Source: Lachnospiraceae bacterium (GTDB lineage Bacteria > Bacillota > Clostridia > Lachnospirales > Lachnospiraceae). From it: DNA of 35,971 bases. Of this stretch, positions 1 through 6,520 are shown one piece after another. The notes below the pieces were generated by a model. The model was not told where the DNA came from. It worked only from the letters and a program-made list of their open reading frames with translations, and did no database searches. Location of the stretch: the NCBI GenBank assembly GCA_014804785.1, contig JAAUZD010000048.1, positions 1 through 35,971 on the forward strand, in the 5' to 3' direction. The first letter of the stretch is position 1. Each line of letters opens with the position of its first letter. Made by a program: the position numbers and the translations under genes.

Positions 1-36
1 CTCGACTTTATCTTCAGGCTGTAATGTGAATTTCAT
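1..36 (-). CDS. 5' end of an unidentified leftward gene (partial)
   Basis: Only the first 12 codons lie in the window (MKFTLQPEDKVE). The ATG is at 36-34 on the minus strand, and a clear Shine-Dalgarno (CGGAGGTG) sits just upstream at about 43-50, so the start is credible. It is transcribed in the same direction as the two glycosyltransferase-type genes at 111-1754 but seems to have its own promoter region (70-100). The residues are too few to name a family; given the neighbours it could belong to the same surface-glycan or flagellar region, but that is only context. Confidence 0.6.
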   Translation of the reverse strand, partial: MKFTLQPEDKVE

Positions 37-57
37 TAGTTACACCTCCGTATCATG

Positions 58-100
58 TATGTATACATAATATCACATTACACGCATAATGTATAGTCAA
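58..100 (-). promoter_or_regulatory. Possible promoter and palindrome upstream of the partial leftward gene
   Basis: On the minus strand TTGACT (100-95) is followed after 19 bp by TGATAT (75-70), a weakly spaced sigma-A-like pair. Immediately downstream, 58-69 is a perfect 12-bp palindrome (TATGTATACATA) that would overlap the transcription start and could be a repressor site. The spacing is longer than ideal, so the promoter call is tentative. Confidence 0.35.
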
Positions 101-110
101 TTAGAATGTA

Positions 111-671
111 TTATACTAGGTTTTCGAGATTGATCTGATATTTGATATCAGGCTGTGTTTTTAGCCATTCTTCGGGACTCTCCAGGGAACCGTTGTCCAC
201 ACAGATTATTTCATAAGCAGAGGCGGGGCAATAGTTCCGGATAGAGGTAATACAGTTCATGGTATAGGCCAGCTGATTAAAGTTGAGAAGAATGATTGAA
301 ACTCTAGGAACGACTGTGCCGGTTTCGTTGACAAAACGAAGAAAATGTTCTTCGATGGCAGAGTAGTCATCTTTGTTATCTTTACAGTGAAATAAAGCGT
401 TTTCATAACACAAGTATGCTTTGTTATATTCAGAATATGATTCGTATACCATTCCTAACATGAAATAAAGTTCATGGTTGACCGGATTGATCTTTAATCC
501 ATCCTGGATACACGGAAGTGCGGCATGAAAGTCTCCAAGACCTATGTAAATAGAGGCTTCTAAAATAGCAATTGTATCTGTATAAGTAGGGTTAGAGGCA
601 ATATACTCTTTGAGTAGATCAAAGGCTTTTATGTAATCTTGCTGTTCAATCGTGTGTCTTATAATGTCCAT
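111..671 (-). pseudogene. Truncated TPR-glycosyltransferase family 2 remnant
   Basis: This is a 186-residue product. Residues about 1-115 form helical tetratricopeptide-type repeats (for example LKINPVNHELYFMLGMVYES and EYNKAYLCYENALFHC). Residues about 122-186 are the start of a GT-A family 2 glycosyltransferase, with PRVSIILLNFNQ and the EIICVDNGS nucleotide-binding strand. The protein stops at ENLV, just where such enzymes continue with the glycine-rich acceptor segment and the DxD metal site. Full-length relatives normally need about 200 more residues, so this is probably a decayed 3'-deleted gene and catalytically dead. The start ATG at 671 has an AAAGGATT ribosome site matching that of the upstream gene at 1754, 48 bp away, so both were probably co-transcribed. 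A TPR-only function cannot be excluded. Confidence 0.7.
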
Positions 672-719
672 GGTTGTAATCCTTTCTATAAATTAGAGGT
701 AGAGAAAGAAAAATAATAG

Positions 720-1754
720 TTAACGGTTATATTTCCAGTATTCTTTCGCGATATCTGTCAGTTTTAGGAAGTCTGAGTGGTTAAGCGGCTGCCAGAGCAG
801 ATTGAGCAGTATTTTGTGAAAATCAGTCAATTTTTCCGCGTAAGGATTAGAACGAAAATCAGGAACGTATTCAAGAACCAATTTTCTGGATAATTGAAAA
901 AGAGAAAAAGGAGGAGTATCAAAGCGCATGGTTAATACTTTCATAAACAGAAAATAACATGAATCCAGAAAAAGAAATTCTAATTCATCTTTATAGTTTT
1001 TAAAAAAATCCCTTTTGTGCCATTCATCCCACAATATAAGACTGATCGTCAACATGTCGGGGTGATAATCAGCATTTTTAGTAAGAACAGTAGAGGAACG
1101 GTTGACAAAATAATGATACAAATACTCTTCTAAGATATAAACTCTATTGGCATAAAGGTACAATAAGCTAGTAAAGAGATGGTCTTCATAAGCAATATTT
1201 TCAGGGAAAATGATTTGATTATTTATAAGAAAGCTAGTTCGGATTAATTTGCTGCAGGCAGAAAAATTCATGCTTGCGGTAATAATAAATGGTTTCCTTT
1301 CCGAAACTGTATTGATGACAATCAATCCGCTCTCGGAACCATTTTTGCGTTGGGCGGAAAAGGTTAATGTTGGAGAAGAATCGCGTATTTGATCGCAAGA
1401 TACAAAATCACACTGGCACTGGATGGCAATGGAAAGTAACTTTTCAAAGTAATCAAGCTCCACCCAGTCATCAGAATCAATAAAAGAAATCCAGTCTGCA
1501 GAAGCATAGGAAATCCCAATATTTCTGGCAGTACCCTGCCTGCCATTTTCATTACAATGTATCAGCATGATATTATCAGGATAACGCTGCTCCCAGGTTT
1601 GTAAATGCGCCCATGTGTCATCGGTGGAAGCATCATCCACACAGATAATTTCCAAGGCATCTACTCCGATTGTCTGTGATGTGATGGTGGTCAGACAGCG
1701 GTCAATATAGGGAGCTACATTGTAACAGGGGATGATAACACTAATATATGCCAT
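720..1754 (-). CDS. Family 2 glycosyltransferase
   Basis: This is a 344-residue GT-A fold enzyme that should transfer a sugar from a nucleotide-sugar donor to a surface glycan, polymer or protein. Visible motifs are the N-terminal ISVIIPCYN strand, EIICVDDAS with the nucleotide-binding Asp pair at residues 40-41, the NGRQGTARNIGI segment, and the metal-binding FIDSDDW at about 91-97. The C-terminal 150 residues are the variable acceptor-side region and show no transmembrane helix. The ATG at 1754 is preceded by AAAGGATT. It is first in a leftward operon with the truncated glycosyltransferase at 111-671. Together with glf, the CgeB-type enzyme and the FliD-like gene nearby, it suggests a surface-polysaccharide or flagellin-glycosylation locus. 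The sugar specificity cannot be read from sequence. Confidence 0.85.
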   Translation of the reverse strand: MAYISVIIPCYNVAPYIDRCLTTITSQTIGVDALEIICVDDASTDDTWAHLQTWEQRYPDNIMLIHCNENGRQGTARNIGISYASADWISFIDSDDWVELDYFEKLLSIAIQCQCDFVSCDQIRDSSPTLTFSAQRKNGSESGLIVINTVSERKPFIITASMNFSACSKLIRTSFLINNQIIFPENIAYEDHLFTSLLYLYANRVYILEEYLYHYFVNRSSTVLTKNADYHPDMLTISLILWDEWHKRDFFKNYKDELEFLFLDSCYFLFMKVLTMRFDTPPFSLFQLSRKLVLEYVPDFRSNPYAEKLTDFHKILLNLLWQPLNHSDFLKLTDIAKEYWKYNR

Positions 1755-1795
1755 AGAAAATCCTTTCTGTCAATAGTCGGTTTGATTTAACAAAT

Positions 1796-1824
1796 ATTAT
1801 AGCATGTCAAGGAGGGAATTAAAA
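1796..1824 (-). promoter_or_regulatory. Extended -10 promoter for the leftward glycosyltransferase operon
   Basis: On the minus strand TGC-TATAAT (1804-1796) is an extended, perfect -10 box. The position 17 bp upstream (1824-1819, TTTTAA) is a poor -35, which the TGn extension could offset. It lies about 40 bp upstream of the ATG at 1754. Confidence 0.6.
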
Positions 1825-1874
1825 GAAGTTTAAAATTCAGATGCAGTATATGTGTTATAAAATATTTAGCAGAA

Positions 1875-1934
1875 CACAATATAATGTATTTGTTTTATTT
1901 GAATTTACTGTATAATACAACATATTGTATTGTG
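1875..1934. repeat. AT-rich dyads in the divergent intergenic region
   Basis: The 422-bp gap between the divergent genes at 1754 and 2177 holds no gene. At 1915-1930 is a dyad ATACAA-CATA-TTGTAT with perfect 6-bp arms. A second, wider pair, CACAATA (1875-1881) and TATTGTG (1928-1934), flanks it. The dyads lie between the two divergent promoters (1796-1824 and 1973-2001), a typical place for a shared regulator site. No DNA-binding protein can be assigned. Confidence 0.4.
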
Positions 1935-1972
1935 CATTTTGCTATCTTTTTATTTTAGAAATAAAAAATGAA

Positions 1973-2001
1973 ATGACAAATATACGGTATCGTGCTATAC
2001 T
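1973..2001 (+). promoter_or_regulatory. Sigma-A promoter of the Rpn-type gene
   Basis: ATGACA (1973-1978), a 17-bp spacer and TATACT (1996-2001), with a TGC extension directly before the -10. It leaves a leader of about 170 nt before the ATG at 2177. The same architecture recurs at 3247-3275 and 4931-4959. Confidence 0.7.
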
Positions 2002-2121
2002 TTCATCAAAGCATATTTTTCAATATTCTATCACATTTCTGATCGTTAAAACATGAAACGATTTTATAAGCCAGTGGCGTCGAAGGAAATCATGCTTTTA
2101 TTCCAAGTAAAAATGAATAAG

Positions 2122-2164
2122 GCAGGAGAATCCGTATCGATGGGGAAATAGCGGTATCTCCTGC
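2122..2164 (+). promoter_or_regulatory. Two-part hairpin directly upstream of the Rpn ribosome site
   Basis: GCAGGAGA (2122-2129) pairs perfectly with TCTCCTGC (2157-2164). Inside it CCG (2132-2134) pairs with CGG (2152-2154), with an AT/TA internal loop and a loop of about 17 nt. The 3' arm ends one base before the AAAGGAGG ribosome site (2165-2172), and the 5' arm itself contains GGAG. It has no U-tract, so it is not a terminator. It could act as a translational control element or be a conserved leader motif; no known family was recognised. Confidence 0.5.
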
Positions 2165-2176
2165 AAAGGAGGTACT

Positions 2177-3214
2177 ATGGGAAGTCGGGATATCAGACTG
2201 AAAACTTATCTGGAAGATACCAGAAGATATGCAGATCTTTGGAACGGCGGTGTGTTTGAAGGCAGGCAAATGATCCATCCGGAAGAACTGGAGGAAATCA
2301 CACCGGTTTTGCCTAAAGCGAACAAGAAGGTTGTATTAGAGAGAACACGTGATTTGGTCATGATGCAGAGCAGAAAAGGACAGAGGCTTGCAGTTTTTGC
2401 TTTAGAAAATCAGACGGAGATTGATTATGGTATGCCGGTTCGTATCATGCTGCAGGAAGCGCTTGAATATGACCGTCAAATTAGGAATATAATGCATGAA
2501 AATGAAAAGAAGAACAGAGAGTATCAGGAGGGTAAGGGGAGCAAGGTGTATCATGACGATGGAGAATACTTGTATAAGGTACGAAAAGAGGACAGACTTT
2601 ATCCCGTAGCAACCCTGATTGTATATTGGGGAGAAGAAATGTGGAAAGGGGCCCGGAGTCTTCACGAAATGATTCATTTTAATGCACTGGGGCAACCGGA
2701 GGAATTAGAACTTAAAAGGCTGGTGCCGGAGTATCCGCTACATTTTCTTGATTTGACAGAGTTTCATCACTTTGAATACTTTAAGACAGAACTTAGACCG
2801 CTTTTTGAACTGTATCAGAGGCGAAACAGCCAAAAGAATTTTATGAACTATATAAAAATGGATGGTATGTGTCAAAGTATGGATGAAGAAAGCTGGTATA
2901 TGCTCAGTCAGATGACGCATTCAAAGGATTTGAGTAAACTTATTGAAGAAAAGAAACAGAGGAAGGGTAAAGGTAAGGCTATGTGTAAGGCAATAGAAGA
3001 TTTGAAGAATGAAGGAAGAGCAGAAGGAAGAGCAGAAGGAAGAGCAGAAGGAAGAGCAGAATCCATCATAGATCTTCTGGAAGACTGTGGAACTGTTTCA
3101 GATGATTTAAGGAGACGGATCATGGAAGAGAGTAATGTTAAGGTTTTAAAAAGCTGGCTCAAACTGGCAGTGCGTGTGAAAAACGTTGAAGAGTTTGCCG
3201 CTTACATAAGTTAA
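2177..3214 (+). CDS. Rpn-family PD-(D/E)XK nuclease (putative transposase-like)
   Basis: This 345-residue protein matches the type annotated as Rpn family recombination-promoting nuclease (YhgA-like), common in many copies in Lachnospiraceae. The likely catalytic core is Asp59 (RTRDL) followed by FALENQTEIDYGMPVRI, where Glu77-Asn-Gln79 fits the ExQ form of the PD-(D/E)XK motif, then MLQEALEYDRQI. Residues about 265-310 are a charged linker containing four GRAE repeats encoded by a perfect 12-bp tandem repeat, then a short helical tail. The AAAGGAGG ribosome site at 2165 supports the start. It has its own promoter and stands alone between glycan genes, as expected for a mobile or accessory gene. 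Rpn proteins have been linked to recombination and to phage defence; the role here is inferred. Confidence 0.75.
   Translation: MGSRDIRLKTYLEDTRRYADLWNGGVFEGRQMIHPEELEEITPVLPKANKKVVLERTRDLVMMQSRKGQRLAVFALENQTEIDYGMPVRIMLQEALEYDRQIRNIMHENEKKNREYQEGKGSKVYHDDGEYLYKVRKEDRLYPVATLIVYWGEEMWKGARSLHEMIHFNALGQPEELELKRLVPEYPLHFLDLTEFHHFEYFKTELRPLFELYQRRNSQKNFMNYIKMDGMCQSMDEESWYMLSQMTHSKDLSKLIEEKKQRKGKGKAMCKAIEDLKNEGRAEGRAEGRAEGRAESIIDLLEDCGTVSDDLRRRIMEESNVKVLKSWLKLAVRVKNVEEFAAYIS
3011..3058 (+). repeat. Four perfect 12-bp tandem repeats inside the Rpn gene
   Basis: GAAGGAAGAGCA is present four times without a mismatch, encoding (EGRA)4. Because the unit is a multiple of three, slippage would change the length of the charged linker without breaking the frame. 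Confidence 0.95.
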
Positions 3215-3246
3215 AAGATTTAAATCTGTCTTTTAAAAGATTTTGC

Positions 3247-3275
3247 ATGACAAACGTCTGTTAACATGTTATACT
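3247..3275 (+). promoter_or_regulatory. Extended -10 promoter of the CgeB-type glycosyltransferase
   Basis: ATGACA (3247-3252), a 17-bp spacer and TATACT (3270-3275) preceded by TGT. It sits about 50 bp upstream of the ATG at 3324 and rules out in-frame start candidates further upstream, which would overlap the promoter. Confidence 0.75.
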
Positions 3276-3323
3276 TTAGCGTGTGCGATAGGAAGTTCAT
3301 GGTGTGTCAGAGAGGAAGGAAGC

Positions 3324-4517
3324 ATGATAAAGCGAGTTTTGATTTACCATTGGGGTGCGCTGGGCGATAATGCTTTTGTAGAGAGTCTGCGCAGTATAGG
3401 AATGGAGTGCATTCTGTTCTCAAGAAAAATGGAAGATTATCATGCGGATGGCGAGTATGCAAAAGAAATGTTGGCGCTCATTCATGAAAAATGTGTGGAA
3501 GCTGTTTTTAGTTATGATTATTTCCCCTTGATTTCCATGCTTTGTAATATGAATCATATTCCCTATGTATCATGGGTTTATGATTGTCCGATGAATACTT
3601 TGATGTCTGGAACGCTTGGAAATGAATACAACTACATTTTCTGCTTTGATGCATGGTATACGGAAAGAATACGGGAACTAGGTGCGAAGCATATTTATCA
3701 TTTCCCGTTGGCTGTAGAAAACAATGTTTTGGCAATGCTTAGAAAGAAAGAAATTGAAATGCCAGAGCTTAGCGAAAAATATAAGTGTGCTATTTCCTTT
3801 GTGGGAAATATGTATAATGGAGAAAAGAATCGTCTGCGGAGAGCAGAACTTACAGAATACACACACGGATATGTGGAAGGGCTGATCAAGTCGCAGATGC
3901 TCATTTATGGTTATAATTTGCTTGCTGATTCGCTTCAGCCGCAGGTTGTTGAAGAAATCGTTGATAAATGCGAACTAAAGCTGGGTGATAATTACATAAG
4001 CAATTCTATGCAGATGGCAGCAGATGCCATTGGTATCGAGGTAACGGCAAGGGAGAGGGAGCAGGTAATTAAAGTGCTTAGTGACAGGCATCCCTTGACT
4101 TTGTATAGCAGTTACTCTGTGGAGAAAACGGTTCGTGGTCAGCATTTACAAGAAAAGGGTTATGCGGATTACGAGAGCGAGATGCCGTTTATCTTTCATA
4201 ATAGTAAAATCAACCTTAATATTACATCGAGGACAATCCAGTCAGGAATACCAAAACGGGTACTGGATATTCTTGCCTGCGGTGGATTTTGTCTGACGAA
4301 TTATCAGCCGGAAATCGCAGAATATTTTGAGGACGGTGTTGATCTGGTAATGTATTCAGGCATGGCAGATCTTGTAGCAAAAGCAGAATATTATTTGGAT
4401 CATGAGGAAGAGCGGATTGCGATTGCTGAAAATGGCAGCAGGAAGGTTAGGGAAGAATTTGATCTGATAAAGAGAGCTGCCCAAATGTGGGAAATGGTGA
4501 TGGAATCCTGCAAATGA
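3324..4517 (+). CDS. DUF3880 / CgeB-type glycosyltransferase
   Basis: This is a 397-residue protein. The N-terminal half (MIKRVLIYHWGALGDNAFVESLR, then VSWVYDCPMNTL and FCFDAW) resembles the DUF3880 Rossmann domain. The C-terminal half carries the GT-B signature of the CgeB / glycosyl-transferase-1-2 group: FHNSKINLNITSRTIQSGIPKR, VLDILACGGFCLTN and the acidic EIAEYFEDGVDLVMY that contacts the nucleotide sugar. Such enzymes act in spore-coat glycan and flagellin or surface glycosylation. The start at 3324 follows AGAGGAAGGA at 3311-3320; an upstream in-frame TTG is rejected because it overlaps the promoter. It is monocistronic by spacing. Donor and acceptor are unknown. Confidence 0.8.
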   Translation: MIKRVLIYHWGALGDNAFVESLRSIGMECILFSRKMEDYHADGEYAKEMLALIHEKCVEAVFSYDYFPLISMLCNMNHIPYVSWVYDCPMNTLMSGTLGNEYNYIFCFDAWYTERIRELGAKHIYHFPLAVENNVLAMLRKKEIEMPELSEKYKCAISFVGNMYNGEKNRLRRAELTEYTHGYVEGLIKSQMLIYGYNLLADSLQPQVVEEIVDKCELKLGDNYISNSMQMAADAIGIEVTAREREQVIKVLSDRHPLTLYSSYSVEKTVRGQHLQEKGYADYESEMPFIFHNSKINLNITSRTIQSGIPKRVLDILACGGFCLTNYQPEIAEYFEDGVDLVMYSGMADLVAKAEYYLDHEEERIAIAENGSRKVREEFDLIKRAAQMWEMVMESCK

Positions 4518-4551
4518 GAGACTTCCTCTTTCTATGGTTTTTTACCGGTAC

Positions 4552-4599
4552 TTCCATATATGGAACTAATAGGGATGTATAATAAGGTATAATAATACC
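4552..4599. promoter_or_regulatory. Paired palindromes and -10 box upstream of the first XRE regulator
   Basis: TTCCATATATGGAA (4552-4565) is a perfect 14-bp palindrome, and GGTAT-AATA-ATACC (4586-4599) is a second dyad that contains a consensus TATAAT (4588-4593). The arrangement, with an operator over the -10 and another in the -35 area, suggests autoregulation by the HTH protein that starts at 4619. No good -35 hexamer is visible. Confidence 0.5.
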
Positions 4600-4618
4600 A
4601 TATTTGGGAGGACAAAAG

Positions 4619-4861
4619 ATGAATGCACAAGACATGTTAGTGGAAAGAATCAACAATTTATGTAAGGAAAGACGGTTGACGTATTACGCATTATCCTATG
4701 CATCTGCTGTACCGATGACGACGTTGATGCATATTGTAGATAAGTCTACGGCAAATCCTGGAGTAATGACGATAGGAAAGCTGTGTGATGGATTTGGAAT
4801 CACTTTGAGAGAGTTCTTTAACGCTCCGGAATTTGACGGAATAGAGCATGTTGACATGTAA
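4619..4861 (+). CDS. Small XRE-family HTH regulator
   Basis: This 80-residue protein is essentially one Cro/C1-type helix-turn-helix: RINNLCKERRLTYYALSYAS (helices 1-2), VPMTTLMHIVDKSTANPGVM (recognition helix and turn), then IGKLCDGFGITLREFFN. There is no dimerisation or peptidase domain. It should bind DNA as a local regulator. The ATG at 4619 has GGGAGGAC at 4606-4613; an upstream TTG at 4604 lies inside this ribosome site and is rejected. Two palindromes lie directly upstream. A second XRE-like gene follows at 5009, so the pair may control glf and neighbouring glycan genes. Confidence 0.85.
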   Translation: MNAQDMLVERINNLCKERRLTYYALSYASAVPMTTLMHIVDKSTANPGVMTIGKLCDGFGITLREFFNAPEFDGIEHVDM

Positions 4862-4930
4862 AAGGTATCTATGTTATGTATGAAAATTAGTACTTTAGTA
4901 CATGTTAATACAAAGTTTATATTTTTTTAA

Positions 4931-4959
4931 GTGACTAGATTTTAAGGGTGTGCTATACT
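4931..4959 (+). promoter_or_regulatory. Extended -10 promoter of the second XRE gene and glf
   Basis: GTGACT (4931-4936), a 17-bp spacer and TATACT (4954-4959) with TGC in front. The start of transcription would be near 4966, about 43 bp before the ATG at 5009. It probably drives the two-gene unit 5009-6492. Confidence 0.7.
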
Positions 4960-5008
4960 TACCCTAGAAATATAGTGGCGTCAGATGCCGTGTTAAGGAG
5001 GTTTTGTA

Positions 5009-5344
5009 ATGACAAAAGCAGAAATTTTGAAACAGGAGATACTCAAACAGTATAAAAGTGTGAGACAATTTGCTATTGAGATGGAAATTCCCTATAGCAC
5101 GCTGGTAACTGCACTGGACAGAGGAATCGAAGGAATGGCATACGGTACAGTGATTCGTATGTGTGATAGATTAAGTCTGAATCCTGTAGATTTTTCAACT
5201 CTTGAAAAAGGGGAAGTGCTTGGCGAAAAGATTTTGGAAAACAGAGTTATGCAATATTATATTCAGCTCAACAAGAAAGGCCGCAAGAGAATTCTTGAAA
5301 TGATGGAGGATTATGTCCAGCTTGAAAAATATAGGGAGCAGTAA
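5009..5344 (+). CDS. XRE-like HTH regulator co-transcribed with glf
   Basis: This 111-residue protein has an N-terminal helix-turn-helix: ILKQYKSVRQFAIEMEIPYS, then TLVTALDRGIEGMAYGTVIR and MCDRLSLNPVDF. The short helical C-terminal segment LNKKGRKRILEMMEDYVQLEKY resembles the tail of clostridial phage-type repressors. The start is fixed by TAAGGAGG at 4994-5001. The gene ends 5 bp before glf, whose ribosome site (GGGAG) lies inside its last codons, so the two are translationally linked. A role in controlling glf or a prophage-derived origin are both possible; the targets are not visible. Confidence 0.8.
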   Translation: MTKAEILKQEILKQYKSVRQFAIEMEIPYSTLVTALDRGIEGMAYGTVIRMCDRLSLNPVDFSTLEKGEVLGEKILENRVMQYYIQLNKKGRKRILEMMEDYVQLEKYREQ

Positions 5345-5349
5345 TCTGT

Positions 5350-6492
5350 ATGGACAGGCATTTTGATTATCTGGTTGTGGGAGCCGGGCTTTTTGGCTCG
5401 GTTTTTTCACATGAAATGACTAAAAATGGAAAAACCTGCATTGTGATTGAAAGGAGAAATCATATTGCAGGGAATATTTATACCAGTTTAAAACGCGGAA
5501 TCCATATCCATGAATACGGAGCACATATTTTTCATACCTCGAACCGCGCGATATGGAATTATATGAACGAATTTGCAGAATTTAATCATTTTGTAAATTC
5601 GCCTATGGCTGTATATAAAGGTGAGATTTATAACCTTCCTTTTAATATGAATACGTTCAGCAGGCTCTGGGGAATTAAAACGCCGGAGGAGGCACAGACA
5701 ATCATCAGAAAACAGATTGAGCAGTTAGCGATTGAGGAACCGCGCAATCTGGAAGAACAGGCGTTATGTTTAGCTGGGTGCGATGTATATGAAAAGCTGA
5801 TTAAGGGATATACAGAAAAGCAGTGGGGACGGGAATGCAGAGAACTTCCGGCATTCATTATAAAGAGAGTTCCACTTCGATTTACCTATGATAATAATTA
5901 TTTTACGGATAGATATCAGGGAATACCCGTCGGGGGTTATACGGCAATTGTTGAAAAGCTGCTTGAGGGAATAGAAATCAGATTGAATACGGAGTATCGT
6001 GATTTTGTAAGATGCCAGCGGGAAGCTTCCATGCGTGGGGAAAGTTTTATTTCTTACGACAAGGTGCTGTACACAGGTATGATAGATGAGTATTTTGATT
6101 TTTGCAAGGGTAATCTGGAGTATCGTTCGTTGCGGTTTGAACAGGAAGATATGCCGGATATCGAAAATTATCAGGGTAATGCAGTGATTAATTATACGGA
6201 AAGAGAGATTCCTTATACAAGGGTCATTGAACACAAGCATTTTGATTTTGGTAAAGGGGAAGGGACTGTCATCACAAGAGAATATCCCGCGGAATGGAAG
6301 CCGGGAGATGAGCCTTATTATCCGGTAAATGATGAGCGTAATAATGGGCTTTTTGCTGAGTATCAGAAGATGGCGCAAAAGGAAAAAAATGTATTGTTCG
6401 GAGGAAGATTGGGACAATACCGCTATTACGATATGGACAAAGTGATTGAAGCGGCGCTTGAGATGGTAAAAGAAGAACTGAAAAAGGAGTGA
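5350..6492 (+). CDS. glf: UDP-galactopyranose mutase
   Basis: This 380-residue flavoenzyme interconverts UDP-galactopyranose and UDP-galactofuranose, the donor for galactofuranose-containing surface glycans. The FAD-binding Rossmann motif is DYLVVGAGLFGSVFS (glycines at 11, 13 and 16), ending in CIVIERRNHIAGN. Family motifs follow: HEYGAHIFHTSN, YNLPFNMNTFSRLWG, YTEKQWGRECRELP, RVPLRFTYDNNYFTDRYQGIPVGGYTA, and GGRLGQYRYYDMDKVI near the C-terminus. Length is typical of bacterial Glf. It follows the small XRE gene by 5 bp and ends inside the stem of a strong terminator. Its presence implies that galactofuranose is used by the neighbouring glycosyltransferases. Confidence 0.95.
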   Translation: MDRHFDYLVVGAGLFGSVFSHEMTKNGKTCIVIERRNHIAGNIYTSLKRGIHIHEYGAHIFHTSNRAIWNYMNEFAEFNHFVNSPMAVYKGEIYNLPFNMNTFSRLWGIKTPEEAQTIIRKQIEQLAIEEPRNLEEQALCLAGCDVYEKLIKGYTEKQWGRECRELPAFIIKRVPLRFTYDNNYFTDRYQGIPVGGYTAIVEKLLEGIEIRLNTEYRDFVRCQREASMRGESFISYDKVLYTGMIDEYFDFCKGNLEYRSLRFEQEDMPDIENYQGNAVINYTEREIPYTRVIEHKHFDFGKGEGTVITREYPAEWKPGDEPYYPVNDERNNGLFAEYQKMAQKEKNVLFGGRLGQYRYYDMDKVIEAALEMVKEELKKE

Positions 6493-6518
6493 TTCATTTC
6501 AAATGAATCACTCCTTTT
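6482..6518. terminator. Bidirectional terminator between glf and the FliD-like gene
   Basis: A perfect inverted repeat with 18-bp arms (6482-6499 and 6501-6518) is centred on one base. The A-run on one side and the T-run on the other serve both strands. The glf stop codon (6490-6492) lies inside the left arm, and the convergent gene ends three bases beyond the right arm. Confidence 0.9.
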
Positions 6519-6520
6519 GA

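Noticed and set aside
3005-3065. Repeat tract considered as a CRISPR-like array
   Set aside because: Units are 12 bp with no spacers and lie in frame inside a coding region.
3243-3323. 27-codon upstream extension of the CgeB-type gene from a TTG
   Set aside because: It would overlap the promoter at 3247-3275; ATG 3324 has a proper ribosome site.
2073-4982. AGTGGCGTC present in two leaders (2073-2081 and 4974-4982)
   Set aside because: Nine bases at different distances from the promoters; chance is likely.
5770-6417. 215-codon open frame antisense to glf
   Set aside because: glf is conserved over the whole stretch; the antisense product is rich in Ile and shows no domain.
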